Part shown: piece after piece, positions 25,058 through 34,681 of the stretch | Position numbering within the stretch: position 1 is the stretch's first letter | Layout of the letters: each line of letters starts with the position of its first letter | Assembly (NCBI GenBank): GCA_015478675.1 | Contig: JADMIH010000010.1 | Coordinates: forward strand, 1 to 49,826 | DNA: 49,826 nucleotides | From: Chloroflexota bacterium | GTDB lineage: Bacteria; Chloroflexota; Chloroflexia; QHBQ01; JADMIH01 | Direction of reading: 5' to 3' | The notes under the pieces: model-generated | Seen by the model: the letters and a program-made list of their open reading frames with translations, nothing else | Databases searched by the model: none | Told to the model about the DNA's origin: nothing | Translations under genes and position numbers: made by a program

Positions 25058-27090
25058 ACTGAAGCCCCTGTAAGCCGCTCGATCCAGAAGACCAAACCTT
25101 GCCAGGCGACGGTCGCAAAAGCTAACGTCATCAGCGCCATGCTCCACCGCCCACGACGCCCAAGACCCCAGAGCGCAACGCCCCCTGCCACAGCCACAGG
25201 TAGCATCACGAAGAAGAGATGTTTGCCTATCATGTCCACCCGGTAGTTTACGATCATGAAGATAGGAGCTATAGCCAGCCAGATGACAAGAAGCCAGAGG
25301 GCATGGCTCCTCTCTTTGCTCCCTCCCCTTCGGGCAAAAAGCAGTATAAGGCCGGTAAGCCCAAGCAAGGCGGGCAAAACGGAGACCACGTAGGTGGCCG
25401 TCCCTGCCAGCAGCTCAGGGAAACCACCGGGCCAGCGGACAGTAGCGCCCCCTTCCGGCTTGGGAGTGAGGAGCGCGGCGGCTGAAGCAAGCACGGGAGA
25501 AATATACAGCCCATAGTAAGAGACGAGCGCCAGCGCCCAGGCCGCTACAAGAGCCGCCATTATACGCACAGAAGTCCTGGGTTCCTTATCAGTGAGCCGC
25601 CAGACAACCGCCACAGCTAAGAGCGCCATCGTCAGGAAGAGCGCTACTGTCGGGAAGGCGACGAGCGCCAGCGCCAACAGCACCGCGAAGCCTCCCCACC
25701 GCCATCTACGCCACCTGTGATCAACTAGCAGCAAGGCCGTAAAGACCAGCGCCGCCAGCCACTGCGCCAGTATGGTGGGCAGAATGCCGTAGGCGAAGGC
25801 CCGAAAAGCAAGCGGCATAATAGAGTACAGAGCCGCGCCCGCCACTGCCCCTCGATCTGAGCCCCCTACGCGTAACACCAGCCAAAAGGCGCTCAGTACG
25901 AGCGTGGCATCAAGTAAGCAGATAAGCCATTTGGCCGATGTCGTGAGATCAAAAGGCAGTAGCGCGAGCGGTGAAAAGGCAAAATAGAAGAGCGGCGACT
26001 TGGGGATCAGCAGGTTGAGACCCCACTCTCTTGGCACTTCGCTCAATCCGCCAGGGAAATAGAGCGACTGCCAATCGCCCGTCAATAGTTGGTTTAGCCA
26101 CTTCATGTGGTAAGGCATATCTATAATCAGAGACTGCGGCAGCGCCATACCGCCGTAACGCAGCCCAAAGGCAGCAGTAAAGGCAACGGCAAGCAGCCTC
26201 CTCTGAGTAACGCCGCTTCTCGGAAACCAGCGCCAGGCCAGATATTCGCCAATAACCAGCATCAGTAGCATGCTGACCAGAGTGATAACGAAATGCATCG
26301 CGTCCGCCGAGGCATCAATGTGGCTAGCTGCCGTGAGAGATATGATGCCCGCGCCGAAGAGAGCCGCCGCCAACAGTCCCCACCCGCGCATTCGAGCCAC
26401 CGCTGTTGCCCCCGCAAACGCTCTGCCTACAAGGAGGTAAGAGAGGAGCGTTCCCAGCCCCAGAAGCGCAAGCGTGGCATAAGCGGGCACTACAAAGCCG
26501 CCCGTTGCATCTTGCTCGATGACCACAGTTGAGAGCTTTACCCCCTTCGGCTCTGTGGGCAGCTCCTCGGCGCGGTAGTCTGGAGCGCGCAACTCTACAA
26601 CGGTATCGCGTGACTGCAACGCTGAGGGGTATTGCGCATCCACCCGAAAAGTGAAGCTTTGCCAACCTGCCGCCAGTTGGCGGTCAAGGAAAGTAACCCC
26701 GTTGATGATAACTGTCACAGGAGCCGTGCGGCCCGGGTCAAGCTCTACAGTGGCGGTGAATGGCCGCGAACCTCCCAGGCCGGGGAAAAATAGATAGCCA
26801 TATACATCAGACCAGCGGTATGGGCGGCCATTGTCGCTGAGGCGCCCGTGAAAGTTACGCACGAAAGCCTCGTCCTGAGGCGTGCCTACCGCAATTGCGT
26901 AGCTGCGCGGCACCTGGTACGCCGCTACCAACCCGGCAAGAGTAAGCGCCAGCAGCAACCAGACGGGAAGCCATAGCAGCAAGGCGCGGGCGAGGGTAAG
27001 CTCACTCAGCAGAGTAGCACGCAGCCCTGCTCCCTTGTTGCCCCCGATAGCTAGCGCATGAGTAGCGCGGCTGTAGCTACTTGAAGGCAT
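25054..27090 (-). CDS. GT-C-like membrane protein with N-terminal beta module (divergent copy)
   Basis: This protein has about 678 residues from ATG 27090 (AGGATCAACT just upstream, overlapping the next gene's stop); a longer reading to 27252 is read-through. Helix 1 is at ~35-57, and the beta module at ~65-195 contains D-N-G-R-P-Y-R-W-S, while G-F-Y-x-x-E is changed to N-F-H-G-R and the closing LGV strand to G-V-K-L-S-T-V-V-I. The GT-C-like core begins with the loop I-I-D-M-P-Y-H-M-K (DxxxH). It belongs with the three neighbouring genes of the same layout but is the most divergent. Confidence 0.82.
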   Translation of the reverse strand: MPSSSYSRATHALAIGGNKGAGLRATLLSELTLARALLLWLPVWLLLALTLAGLVAAYQVPRSYAIAVGTPQDEAFVRNFHGRLSDNGRPYRWSDVYGYLFFPGLGGSRPFTATVELDPGRTAPVTVIINGVTFLDRQLAAGWQSFTFRVDAQYPSALQSRDTVVELRAPDYRAEELPTEPKGVKLSTVVIEQDATGGFVVPAYATLALLGLGTLLSYLLVGRAFAGATAVARMRGWGLLAAALFGAGIISLTAASHIDASADAMHFVITLVSMLLMLVIGEYLAWRWFPRSGVTQRRLLAVAFTAAFGLRYGGMALPQSLIIDMPYHMKWLNQLLTGDWQSLYFPGGLSEVPREWGLNLLIPKSPLFYFAFSPLALLPFDLTTSAKWLICLLDATLVLSAFWLVLRVGGSDRGAVAGAALYSIMPLAFRAFAYGILPTILAQWLAALVFTALLLVDHRWRRWRWGGFAVLLALALVAFPTVALFLTMALLAVAVVWRLTDKEPRTSVRIMAALVAAWALALVSYYGLYISPVLASAAALLTPKPEGGATVRWPGGFPELLAGTATYVVSVLPALLGLTGLILLFARRGGSKERSHALWLLVIWLAIAPIFMIVNYRVDMIGKHLFFVMLPVAVAGGVALWGLGRRGRWSMALMTLAFATVAWQGLVFWIERLTGASV

Positions 27091-29119
27091 AGTTGATCCT
27101 GTACTGCCATAACGCCAGCGCCTCTGCCACAAAATAAGCCACGATGATCGTTGAAAGCCATGCTCCAGACCTGCCTCTGCGCCACAGCGACGACAGCAAT
27201 ATGCCTGTTCCCAGAGCGACAATCGGCAGCGCAAAGAGGGCGTATCGCACATAAAGGTTCACAATCCAGCCGACGAGTGCGAAGAGTAGCACCGCCAGCG
27301 TCCACCCTACTGCTGCCAGGGCAAGCCGGCCTTTGCGCCTTCTCCTTGCTGAAAGCGATTTGCCCTTCACCGGCCAGATAAGAATGTAGCCAAGAGCAGC
27401 GCCTGCGACAGGCCAAACGTGGTAATAAGCCTGCGCTTCCTGCCAGAAACCGCGCAGCCCGCCGGAGAACCAATCGCGCCAGTTAGTCACGGTGCGCACT
27501 ACCAGCCCCAGGCTTGCATCGCCTACAGAGCCACCCACCTTGAGATTCACCCCGCCGCCCTGGTTCTGTGCCCCCCGGTCGGCCCTGATTTGGCCGAGCG
27601 TGCTGAGCATCTCTGAGGCGAAATGACTGTAATAGAGAAAGTAAGCCAGGCCAGCAGCCAGCGCAAGTGCGCCCAACGTCCAGAGTGCGGGCTTCTTATC
27701 GGCTATTGTACTCCTCCCTAGCAGCCACAGAAGCGAGATGCACCCGAAGGCCACACCCGCAAGCTGCACAACCCCCGGATGGCTCAACAGTGCGAGCAAA
27801 AGCGATGCAAGCAGCAGGTAAAATGCAGGCCTGTTCGGTCGCAGACGGTCGTACGCTCCCACAGCCACTGCAAGCGCGCACAGGGCAAAGAACTCACCAA
27901 ATATGTTGGTGGTAATCCCCCACGAATAGGGTAGAACAGCAATCGGGAAGGTAAGATACAAAGCAGCCGCCACCAGTCCTGCACGCCCGTCATCGAGGGC
28001 TTTTCTGGCGATGTAAAAGATCGGAAACGCGCCCAACGTGCCGAGGGTAACAGTCACCAGCTTCACGTCGAGGGCCATATCTCCGAATAGCCACTGCAAC
28101 GGGAGCATCAACAGATAGGCTGTCGGCAGATAAAAGGTAGAGCGGCCACCCCACTCCGCCGATTTGATGGTGAAGAGGAGCTGGCCCGCCTGCACCGTCT
28201 CAAGGCGGTGAATGTGGAAGTTGAGGTCCACTATGACTATTTGTGGGTTGAGTTGCCCGGCGAGGCGTATAGCAAAGGCAAGCAACAGCATCGCCAGCAG
28301 GAGGCGCCGCTGCCAGGCCGTCCAGGGCGCGCCACTCACCCGGAGCAGCCAGCCGCCCAATGCCCACACCAGTAGCATAATGACGCTCCCCGCAATGAGC
28401 GCCTGCGGCCATGCTAGATACCACTGACCTGTGGTGAGCCACAGGCGGTCTGCAACCGCTATCCAGCCCGCCAAAGCCCCCACCAACCCCCCACCTACCG
28501 CCACACCCGCCGCGCCCCAGCCCAGCAGCGCGAGGAGCAACGCAAGCAGCGCGGCGCAGCCCGTAACGGCGAATAGCAGATCAACAGGGGGTTCAATGAA
28601 GCGGTCGGAATTGGCAGAGGGAGTTACCTGCAACCGCGTGACCACCACGCCAAGTGGCCGAGGATTGGGATCGCCGGGAGGGATAAAGGCATTAGTGGCA
28701 AGGTGCAAGTCAAGCGTGCCGTCACGAAGTGCGGTACGTGGCACGCTGAAAGAGTAGCCGGTAAGCTCAGCTTTGGGCGACAAATGAAGAAGAGTGAGGC
28801 TTCCAACCGACACCGTAAGGTCCGCCGGCGGTTGGCCCACGGGCCGTGCGCCCGCAATTGTCAGCGCCACATCAAAATCCTGCTGCCCCACGTCCTGAAG
28901 GATGATGTGAGCATCGCCCGTGCTCCACCGGAAGGGGATGGGATTCGCACCCGCCATTACCTCCGCCGTGTTGAAGCCTCGAAGCAACGGAGCATCATTG
29001 GAGGTGCCGAAAGTGACGTCGTAGCTGGGGCGCGCCTGGTAAGATGCCACTACCAGCGCCGCGGCTACAACTACCCCAACATATATCCCTGGATTTAGCA
29101 GAGGCCGCAGGTACTTCAT
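27077..29119 (-). CDS. GT-C-like membrane protein with N-terminal beta module (tandem paralog 1)
   Basis: This 680-residue protein begins at ATG 29119, overlapping the upstream TGA (ATGA). Helix 1 is at ~11-27, then V-A-S-Y-Q-A-R-P-S-Y-D and the beta module (~33-166: R-G-F-N-T-A-E, F-R-W-S-T-G, P-L-G-V-V-V-T-R-L-Q-V). About ten helices follow, with the V-D-L-N-F-H-I-H loop (DxxxH) and F-Y-L-P-T-A-Y. It is closely similar along its whole length to the protein encoded at 29116-31179, so the two arose by tandem duplication. Predicted role: outer-face sugar transfer from a lipid carrier. Confidence 0.83.
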   Translation of the reverse strand: MKYLRPLLNPGIYVGVVVAAALVVASYQARPSYDVTFGTSNDAPLLRGFNTAEVMAGANPIPFRWSTGDAHIILQDVGQQDFDVALTIAGARPVGQPPADLTVSVGSLTLLHLSPKAELTGYSFSVPRTALRDGTLDLHLATNAFIPPGDPNPRPLGVVVTRLQVTPSANSDRFIEPPVDLLFAVTGCAALLALLLALLGWGAAGVAVGGGLVGALAGWIAVADRLWLTTGQWYLAWPQALIAGSVIMLLVWALGGWLLRVSGAPWTAWQRRLLLAMLLLAFAIRLAGQLNPQIVIVDLNFHIHRLETVQAGQLLFTIKSAEWGGRSTFYLPTAYLLMLPLQWLFGDMALDVKLVTVTLGTLGAFPIFYIARKALDDGRAGLVAAALYLTFPIAVLPYSWGITTNIFGEFFALCALAVAVGAYDRLRPNRPAFYLLLASLLLALLSHPGVVQLAGVAFGCISLLWLLGRSTIADKKPALWTLGALALAAGLAYFLYYSHFASEMLSTLGQIRADRGAQNQGGGVNLKVGGSVGDASLGLVVRTVTNWRDWFSGGLRGFWQEAQAYYHVWPVAGAALGYILIWPVKGKSLSARRRRKGRLALAAVGWTLAVLLFALVGWIVNLYVRYALFALPIVALGTGILLSSLWRRGRSGAWLSTIIVAYFVAEALALWQYRINYAFK

Positions 29120-31179
29120 GGCTGTGGAAGCAACTTGAAAGAGTAAGTAATTCTATACTGCCAGAGCGAGAGGGCTTCTACCACGAAGAAAGCCACCACC
29201 AGCAGCGAGAGCCAGCCACCGTACCGCCCCTTACCCCAGCTGCGGGAGAGGAGCACTCCCGTGCCAAGCGCCAGCACGGGCAGCGCAAAGAGGGCATACC
29301 TGACGTACAGATTGGTAGCCCACCCGACAAAGGCAAAGATCACTACAGCAACGGACCAGCCGATAACGCCCAGCACTAAACGTCTATGCCTATCACGGGC
29401 AGCCGATTGCCCACTCCACCACGCCAACCGGTAACCAAAGAAGGCGGCAGCGAGAGGCCAGACGCGATAATAAGCATTAGCTTCGTCCCAGAAGCCTCTC
29501 AGCCCGCCGAAAAACCAATCTCTCAGGCCGGTTACCTCATGCACGGTGAGGCCCAGGCTCTTATCTTCAACCGAGCCGCCAACACGAAGCGCTAAGCCCC
29601 CCGAAGTCGCTTGTGTGGTGCGTTCGCCCTGGATTTGAGCAATCGAATTGAGCATTGCCCCAACAAAGTTCCTGTAGTAGAGGACAAAGGCAATTGCCAC
29701 AGCAGCCGCCAGCGCGACAAACGTCCAGGCTCCCGACTTGCGGGTTGTAGGAGCACGCCATGCAAACCACAGCAGCGACATTATCACAAAGGAGGTGAAG
29801 GTAAGCGCCAGCACACCTGAATGGCTCAAAAGGGCGATGCACAGCACCCCTACAAGCATATAGAAAGCAGGACGATTAGGCCGCAGACCTGGGTAAGCTC
29901 CCACCGCGATAGCCAGGCTGCACAAGGCGAAGAACTCACCGAAAACATTAGGCATTATCCCCCATGAATAAGGCAGCACCGCCATTGGGAAGGTCAGATA
30001 AAGCAAAGCCCCAAAAAGCCCGGCGCGAGTGTCGCCCAGCGCCTTGCTTGAAATGTAGAAAATAGCCAGCGCACCCCATGTACCGAGCGTTACAGTAAGC
30101 ACCCTGATCGCCAGCAACTCGTCGCCAAATAGCCATTTCAACGGCAGGATAAAGAGGTAAGGAGTTGGCAGATAAAAGGTGCTATGCCCAAAGCCCCCAA
30201 ACTCTGCGGGCTGCGTGGTGAAAAGAAGCTGGCCGCGCTCTACGATGTGCAGTAAGTTGGCGTGGTAACCGAGGTCGTAAACAAACATCTCCGGGTGCAG
30301 CTCCCCGGCGAGGCGCAGACAAAAAACCGCCAGCAAGAGAGTAAGGAGGAAACGACGCTGCCAGGAGGTCCAGCTTACCCCTCCAAGCCTCAGCAGCCAA
30401 CCCCCGATCGGCCCGGAGAGGAGTAGAAATGCCACCCCCAGCATCAGCACCTCAGGCCACACCAAGTACCACCCCTTGCTCGTCAGCCACAAGCGGTCAA
30501 AGACAAGGAGCCAGGCAGCCAAAAGCGCGAGCAACGATGAACCGAGCGCCACCCCTCCTGTGCCCCACCCAAGAGCCGCCAGCGCCACCGCCACTATCGC
30601 CACAGCACTCACCACGCCGAAGAGCGGACCCACAGGCGGCTCAACAAAACGGTCAGGAGTTGATGACGTAGATATTCGGAGCCGCGTGACAATCAAACCA
30701 AGCTCGCGCTTGTCTCCCGGCACCTTGAAGGCGTTAGTAGAAAGATCGAGGGCGAGCGTGCTGGACGCTACCGCTTCGCGTGGCACAGTAAAACGGTAAT
30801 CCGCCAGACCCGGAGTTGGCTGCACAGTCAGGAGGACTTTGCCCTGTGAACTCACCCGCAAGGTAGGCGGAAGTTGACCTTGTGGGCGGGAGCCGTTGAC
30901 CGTGAGCGTCACATCGAAGCTCTGCCGCCCAACGTCCTGCAAAACAATCCGCGCAGCGCCGGTGCTCCAGCGAAAGGTCCGGTAGGTAAGACCGGAGCCT
31001 TTTGGCGGCTGCTCAGGGCCGTTGAAGCCCTGCAACAGCGGCGTATCTACTCCCGTCCCCATCTGAATATCGTAGGAAGGGCGAGCCTGGTATGCCAGCA
31101 CTACCAGAATAGCCGCCAGCAGCAACCCAAGATAAACGCCAGGGTTGGCTAGGGGGTAGAGTAATCGAGCAGACCTCAA
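29116..31179 (-). CDS. GT-C-like membrane protein with N-terminal beta module (tandem paralog 2)
   Basis: This protein has about 687 residues. I chose TTG 31179 because it overlaps the upstream TGA as TTGA and yields MRSARLLYPLANPGVYLG, which aligns from the first residues with the paralog encoded next to it; the reading to 31245 adds an unmatched basic leader. Helix 1 is at ~13-30; the module at ~35-170 shows Q-G-F-N-G-P-E, F-R-W-S-T-G and E-L-G-L-I-V-T-R-L-R-I. The core loop is Y-D-L-G-Y-H-A-N (DxxxH), followed by S-T-F-Y-L-P-T-P-Y. An AAGAGG ribosome site lies 9 nt upstream. Confidence 0.83.
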   Translation of the reverse strand: MRSARLLYPLANPGVYLGLLLAAILVVLAYQARPSYDIQMGTGVDTPLLQGFNGPEQPPKGSGLTYRTFRWSTGAARIVLQDVGRQSFDVTLTVNGSRPQGQLPPTLRVSSQGKVLLTVQPTPGLADYRFTVPREAVASSTLALDLSTNAFKVPGDKRELGLIVTRLRISTSSTPDRFVEPPVGPLFGVVSAVAIVAVALAALGWGTGGVALGSSLLALLAAWLLVFDRLWLTSKGWYLVWPEVLMLGVAFLLLSGPIGGWLLRLGGVSWTSWQRRFLLTLLLAVFCLRLAGELHPEMFVYDLGYHANLLHIVERGQLLFTTQPAEFGGFGHSTFYLPTPYLFILPLKWLFGDELLAIRVLTVTLGTWGALAIFYISSKALGDTRAGLFGALLYLTFPMAVLPYSWGIMPNVFGEFFALCSLAIAVGAYPGLRPNRPAFYMLVGVLCIALLSHSGVLALTFTSFVIMSLLWFAWRAPTTRKSGAWTFVALAAAVAIAFVLYYRNFVGAMLNSIAQIQGERTTQATSGGLALRVGGSVEDKSLGLTVHEVTGLRDWFFGGLRGFWDEANAYYRVWPLAAAFFGYRLAWWSGQSAARDRHRRLVLGVIGWSVAVVIFAFVGWATNLYVRYALFALPVLALGTGVLLSRSWGKGRYGGWLSLLVVAFFVVEALSLWQYRITYSFKLLPQP

Positions 31180-33452
31180 GGAGCGGTGCCTCTTGAGGCG
31201 ACCCCCGGCCCGCGAGCATAAAGAGTGACTATACCGTTCGACCACATTTTGTATCCAGGTAAATATCCCGCCGTTGCCGAGTCTTGCTGCGCCCAGAGAA
31301 TTGCGTAATCGGGGCGATTATTGGGGTCGAATGGCAGGATCGACTGGCCGAAGCTGAGGCTGGGGTCGCCATACTGCCGGCGTCCATCTCGCAAGAAGTA
31401 GCCAAGCGCAGCCACATAGCCGCCACCGATCTTACCCACACGAATCGGGTCGTTCTGCGGCTCCGCGAGTAGCAGTGATGCGCCTGGTGGGATCAAGCCT
31501 TTCAACTCCTCAAGGGGCGAGGGGCTTTTTTTAATTGTATAGACCCGGTCGTCGCCGAACTCTTTAACCGGAGTAAAGCTATCGAGCACGCCCCCTTCCA
31601 CATGGCTGGTTCTCCAGAGAAAGTCGGTGCGCTGCGGCGCGCTCAGATATTCGAGATGAGCCACAACATAGCGGGTGTCGAGCGCCCAAAGCGTATCAAC
31701 ACTCCTCACGCATGGAAAGCAATCTTCGGTTTCATGCACCACCGCTGAATAGGAGAAAGGCCGTATAGTAAGGCTGCCATTGATCGTGTCGTCCCAACTG
31801 TAGCTGCTGAAGTACTGGTACATATTGCCCAGCTCCGCGTTAGCGTCACCACGCTTGTAATAAGTCATCGGATACTCAGCATAAACAGTGTGGGGCTGCT
31901 GTGCGAGCCAGCCATAAACAGGGGGCACCGCGCCGCGCGTAGGGATCGCGGTCATGTTGAGGGGCACGCTCCAGGTCTCAAATAGAGGCACCAGCGCGAT
32001 CAAAGCTGCCGCCACAGGGAGGGCTGTGCGCGCAGTTCGCCAGCTCATTCGCTCTCTCAGCCACCGCAGCATAAAGAAAGCCCCCAGCCCCGCGAGCACA
32101 GCCAACGACAGCGCCGTCAGCACATCTATCCGCGCAGCCACGCGCATACTCTGGAAGCCTGGTACCCAGTCGAAAAGTAAGACGTAAGGCAGGGGAAGCA
32201 CCCCATTAATCGCGTTCGGGTCGTATTCAGTGGGCGGATAATTGAGCTGCAAAGTCGGGCCCAGAGATAGTATCGCGGAGAATAGAGCCACAATCAGGTA
32301 GAAAGTAGCATGCGTGCCCAACGCTGATGGAGCGCTGCCTGCGGCATTTGCCACAGTTGAGACTGCGCGGCGCGCACGAGAATAGCGCCAGGAGCCTGCA
32401 ACCCCGATCAAAGAAAGCAAGAGAATACCGAAGCCAGGGAAGGCCGAACGCTCAATAGCCCACGGTCCAGGGTCAAAGAAAGGTGAGAGGAGCTTGCGAT
32501 ACAAGGGGTTGCCCCGGAAGACAGCCAGGAAGCTGGGCAAAGTATTAGAGAATCGCTCTACCTGGAAGAGATCGCGCTTGAAGCCATAGCCTGCCTGCAA
32601 CGTGGAGAATGGAAGAGCAATAGGCAATATAAGGAGCACGGAAACGATGCTCCCCACCGCCAGCTTACCGATGAACTGCCAGGTGAAGCGATGGCGCTGT
32701 GCCAGTGAGTAGTAAATCACAAAGATCGCGAGCAATATCGCCGCATAGTAGGCGAGATAGTGGCCGGAGAGAGCTTGCAGAGCGAAGAATATGGCAAAAG
32801 CCCAGGCCCAGCGCCACTGCCGCGTCCAGAAGAGCTTGTAGGCGGCCAGCAATATAAAAGGGAGCCACTGCGCGCTCAACAGCGTGGTGTGTGGCAGATG
32901 AGTCATCATGTAGAAGCTAAAGGCGTAGGCAGTGCCCCCCAGCAGCCCCGCCCAGGCGCTTCCGGTTAGCTCTCGCACGAGGAGCCACAGGCCGTAGCCC
33001 GACAAGATAAAAGCTGTAAAAACAATTATATTGTGGCTGAGCACAGGATTGCCGGTAAGCCAGTAGAAGGGTGCGCCAAGCATAGCCTCTGTGAAGCTAA
33101 GCTCGTCAAAGGTTAGAGTGCCCTTGAAGGGATAGTTGACATTAGCATCGAACAACGTGAGCGGGTTGGTAGCGATAGCGTGCGCTTGCCATGCCATACC
33201 CCAGGTGGTGAAAAGTGGGTCTCCCTTGTCCATCAAGTAGCCACCCAGGTTGGGGAACATCGGCCAGGTGGCGATAATGGTGAGCAGGGTGAAGGTGAGC
33301 AGCACCAGGATGTGCGGCAGAAGGCGGGAACGCAGGCTTGTCTTGCCCACAGCCTCCGCCGAGCGTTGAGCTACGGTTGCGGTTTCTGGCGAGTCTACCT
33401 CCTGAGGCTCATTTGCGACCTCCGTCCCAACAATCACCTTATTTACCCCCAA
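31176..33452 (-). CDS. large YfhO/GT-C-like membrane protein
   Basis: This 758-residue protein has a ~45-residue hydrophilic cytoplasmic N-terminus, then about ten helices and a ~200-residue soluble C-terminal region. The first outer loop, M-D-K-G-D-P-L-F-T-T-W, matches the G-D-A-W-L-H-L-W loop of the 1369-3381 protein; both also share a following N-Y-P/Y-Y-P-T-G segment, so they are distant paralogs at opposite edges of the cluster. It lacks the GFY/RW module. The TTG start at 33452 directly follows the TAG of the GT4 gene, 8 nt behind AGAGGG. Role: probable outer-face glycosyltransferase, specificity unknown. Confidence 0.8.
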   Translation of the reverse strand: MGVNKVIVGTEVANEPQEVDSPETATVAQRSAEAVGKTSLRSRLLPHILVLLTFTLLTIIATWPMFPNLGGYLMDKGDPLFTTWGMAWQAHAIATNPLTLFDANVNYPFKGTLTFDELSFTEAMLGAPFYWLTGNPVLSHNIIVFTAFILSGYGLWLLVRELTGSAWAGLLGGTAYAFSFYMMTHLPHTTLLSAQWLPFILLAAYKLFWTRQWRWAWAFAIFFALQALSGHYLAYYAAILLAIFVIYYSLAQRHRFTWQFIGKLAVGSIVSVLLILPIALPFSTLQAGYGFKRDLFQVERFSNTLPSFLAVFRGNPLYRKLLSPFFDPGPWAIERSAFPGFGILLLSLIGVAGSWRYSRARRAVSTVANAAGSAPSALGTHATFYLIVALFSAILSLGPTLQLNYPPTEYDPNAINGVLPLPYVLLFDWVPGFQSMRVAARIDVLTALSLAVLAGLGAFFMLRWLRERMSWRTARTALPVAAALIALVPLFETWSVPLNMTAIPTRGAVPPVYGWLAQQPHTVYAEYPMTYYKRGDANAELGNMYQYFSSYSWDDTINGSLTIRPFSYSAVVHETEDCFPCVRSVDTLWALDTRYVVAHLEYLSAPQRTDFLWRTSHVEGGVLDSFTPVKEFGDDRVYTIKKSPSPLEELKGLIPPGASLLLAEPQNDPIRVGKIGGGYVAALGYFLRDGRRQYGDPSLSFGQSILPFDPNNRPDYAILWAQQDSATAGYLPGYKMWSNGIVTLYARGPGVASRGTAP

Positions 33453-34661
33453 CTAGCGAGCCCTCTGCAAGAGCCTGAGCAATGTGTCAACGCCACGCTC
33501 CCAACTGAAATGCTCGGCGACGAAGCTCGCCCCCGCCTGACCCATCCTGCGAGCCTGCGCAGGATCGGACAACAATGATGCAACTGCCTCCCCTACTGCC
33601 TCCGGCGTAGCAGGCACAAGATAGCCGCTGATTCCGGACAGCACCGTGTCACGCGGCCCACCTTCGTCAACCGATACCACAGGCAGCGCCAGCTTCAGCG
33701 CCTCTATCACTGACAGGCCAAAGCTCTCCTCAAGGCCGGTATGGACGTACACACTACCGAGGGCATAGTGAGCAGGTAGCTCCTCCTCCGGCACAGCCCC
33801 TGCGAAGATCAGGTCGCGGCCTTGCTGCATGCCAAGCTCATGCGCCAATTCTTCCAGGGCATGCCTTTCAGGGCCATCGCCCACCACCAGGGCGGTGACA
33901 CGCTCCAGCCTTCGCGCAGCAAGATGCACCGACCTCAAGAAGAGGTCAATCCTCTTGCGGGGGTGAAGGTGATTGACGGTGACAACCACCTTCTTGCCTT
34001 CCAGAGCGTAGCGAGCGCGCAAGGCCGCTATCTGCTCATCAGTTGGGGTGGGAAAATCCACCCCATGCTCGATTACAACGGAACGTCGCCTGTAAGCCCT
34101 CCAGATGCGGCGCGAGCCGTACAGGCTATTAGACAATATATTGTCCGCAGCGCCAACCATGTGGCTGTCGAGCAGGCGATAGAGGCTGAACACCGGGCGC
34201 AGCGCCTTACCGGCTGCGCCGAGTCGCGCCACGATAGCAGCAGTGTCACTGTATATAAACCTCGGCGGCTCAAAGCAAAAGTAGAGAATCGGAACTGCCT
34301 TGCCTTTACGGCAACGTCGAAAGAGAAAACGCCTGGCGAACCACATAGCGGGCACGCTTGGCGGCCCGAAGAAGATAATACCACGCAAAGCGCGAGTGGG
34401 TATAAGTAGAGTGAGCGCAGGGCCTACAGCGTACTCGATAGCCGCATCGAGATAATGATTACCCGTCACTTCTACGCGCCAGCCCGTCTCAATCAGGCGA
34501 ACGCCTGCACCCAAGGCGGGGCGGCACTGCCGCGCAAAGCGGTGGGTCAGCAGGACCACCTTGCCTGCGCCAAGCCTCTGCGCCGTGTAGTCGGCCAGCT
34601 TGAGGATCAGGCGCTCGGCCCCCGTGAGCTTCTTGAATTGTGGGTAGAAGAATACCAGCAC
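33453..34661 (-). CDS. GT4 family glycosyltransferase (Alg2-like)
   Basis: This GT-B protein of about 402 residues resembles mannosyltransferases of the Alg2 type: N-terminal F-Y-P-Q-F-K-K-L-T-G-A-E-R, Y-F-C-F-E-P-P-R-F-I-Y in the middle, and the donor-side V-N-H-L-H-P-R-K-R-I with E-x7-E (ESFGLSVIE) and D-E-G-G-P-R-D. I chose GTG 34661 (MLVFFYPQF), just before the first beta strand; the reading to 34763 would overlap the Trm112 gene fully. The start remains uncertain because the ribosome site is weak. The Alg2-like look suggests mannose as a possible sugar, which is an inference only. Confidence 0.82.
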   Translation of the reverse strand: MLVFFYPQFKKLTGAERLILKLADYTAQRLGAGKVVLLTHRFARQCRPALGAGVRLIETGWRVEVTGNHYLDAAIEYAVGPALTLLIPTRALRGIIFFGPPSVPAMWFARRFLFRRCRKGKAVPILYFCFEPPRFIYSDTAAIVARLGAAGKALRPVFSLYRLLDSHMVGAADNILSNSLYGSRRIWRAYRRRSVVIEHGVDFPTPTDEQIAALRARYALEGKKVVVTVNHLHPRKRIDLFLRSVHLAARRLERVTALVVGDGPERHALEELAHELGMQQGRDLIFAGAVPEEELPAHYALGSVYVHTGLEESFGLSVIEALKLALPVVSVDEGGPRDTVLSGISGYLVPATPEAVGEAVASLLSDPAQARRMGQAGASFVAEHFSWERGVDTLLRLLQRAR

Positions 34662-34681
34662 AGTATTCGCCTGCGGCGGAA

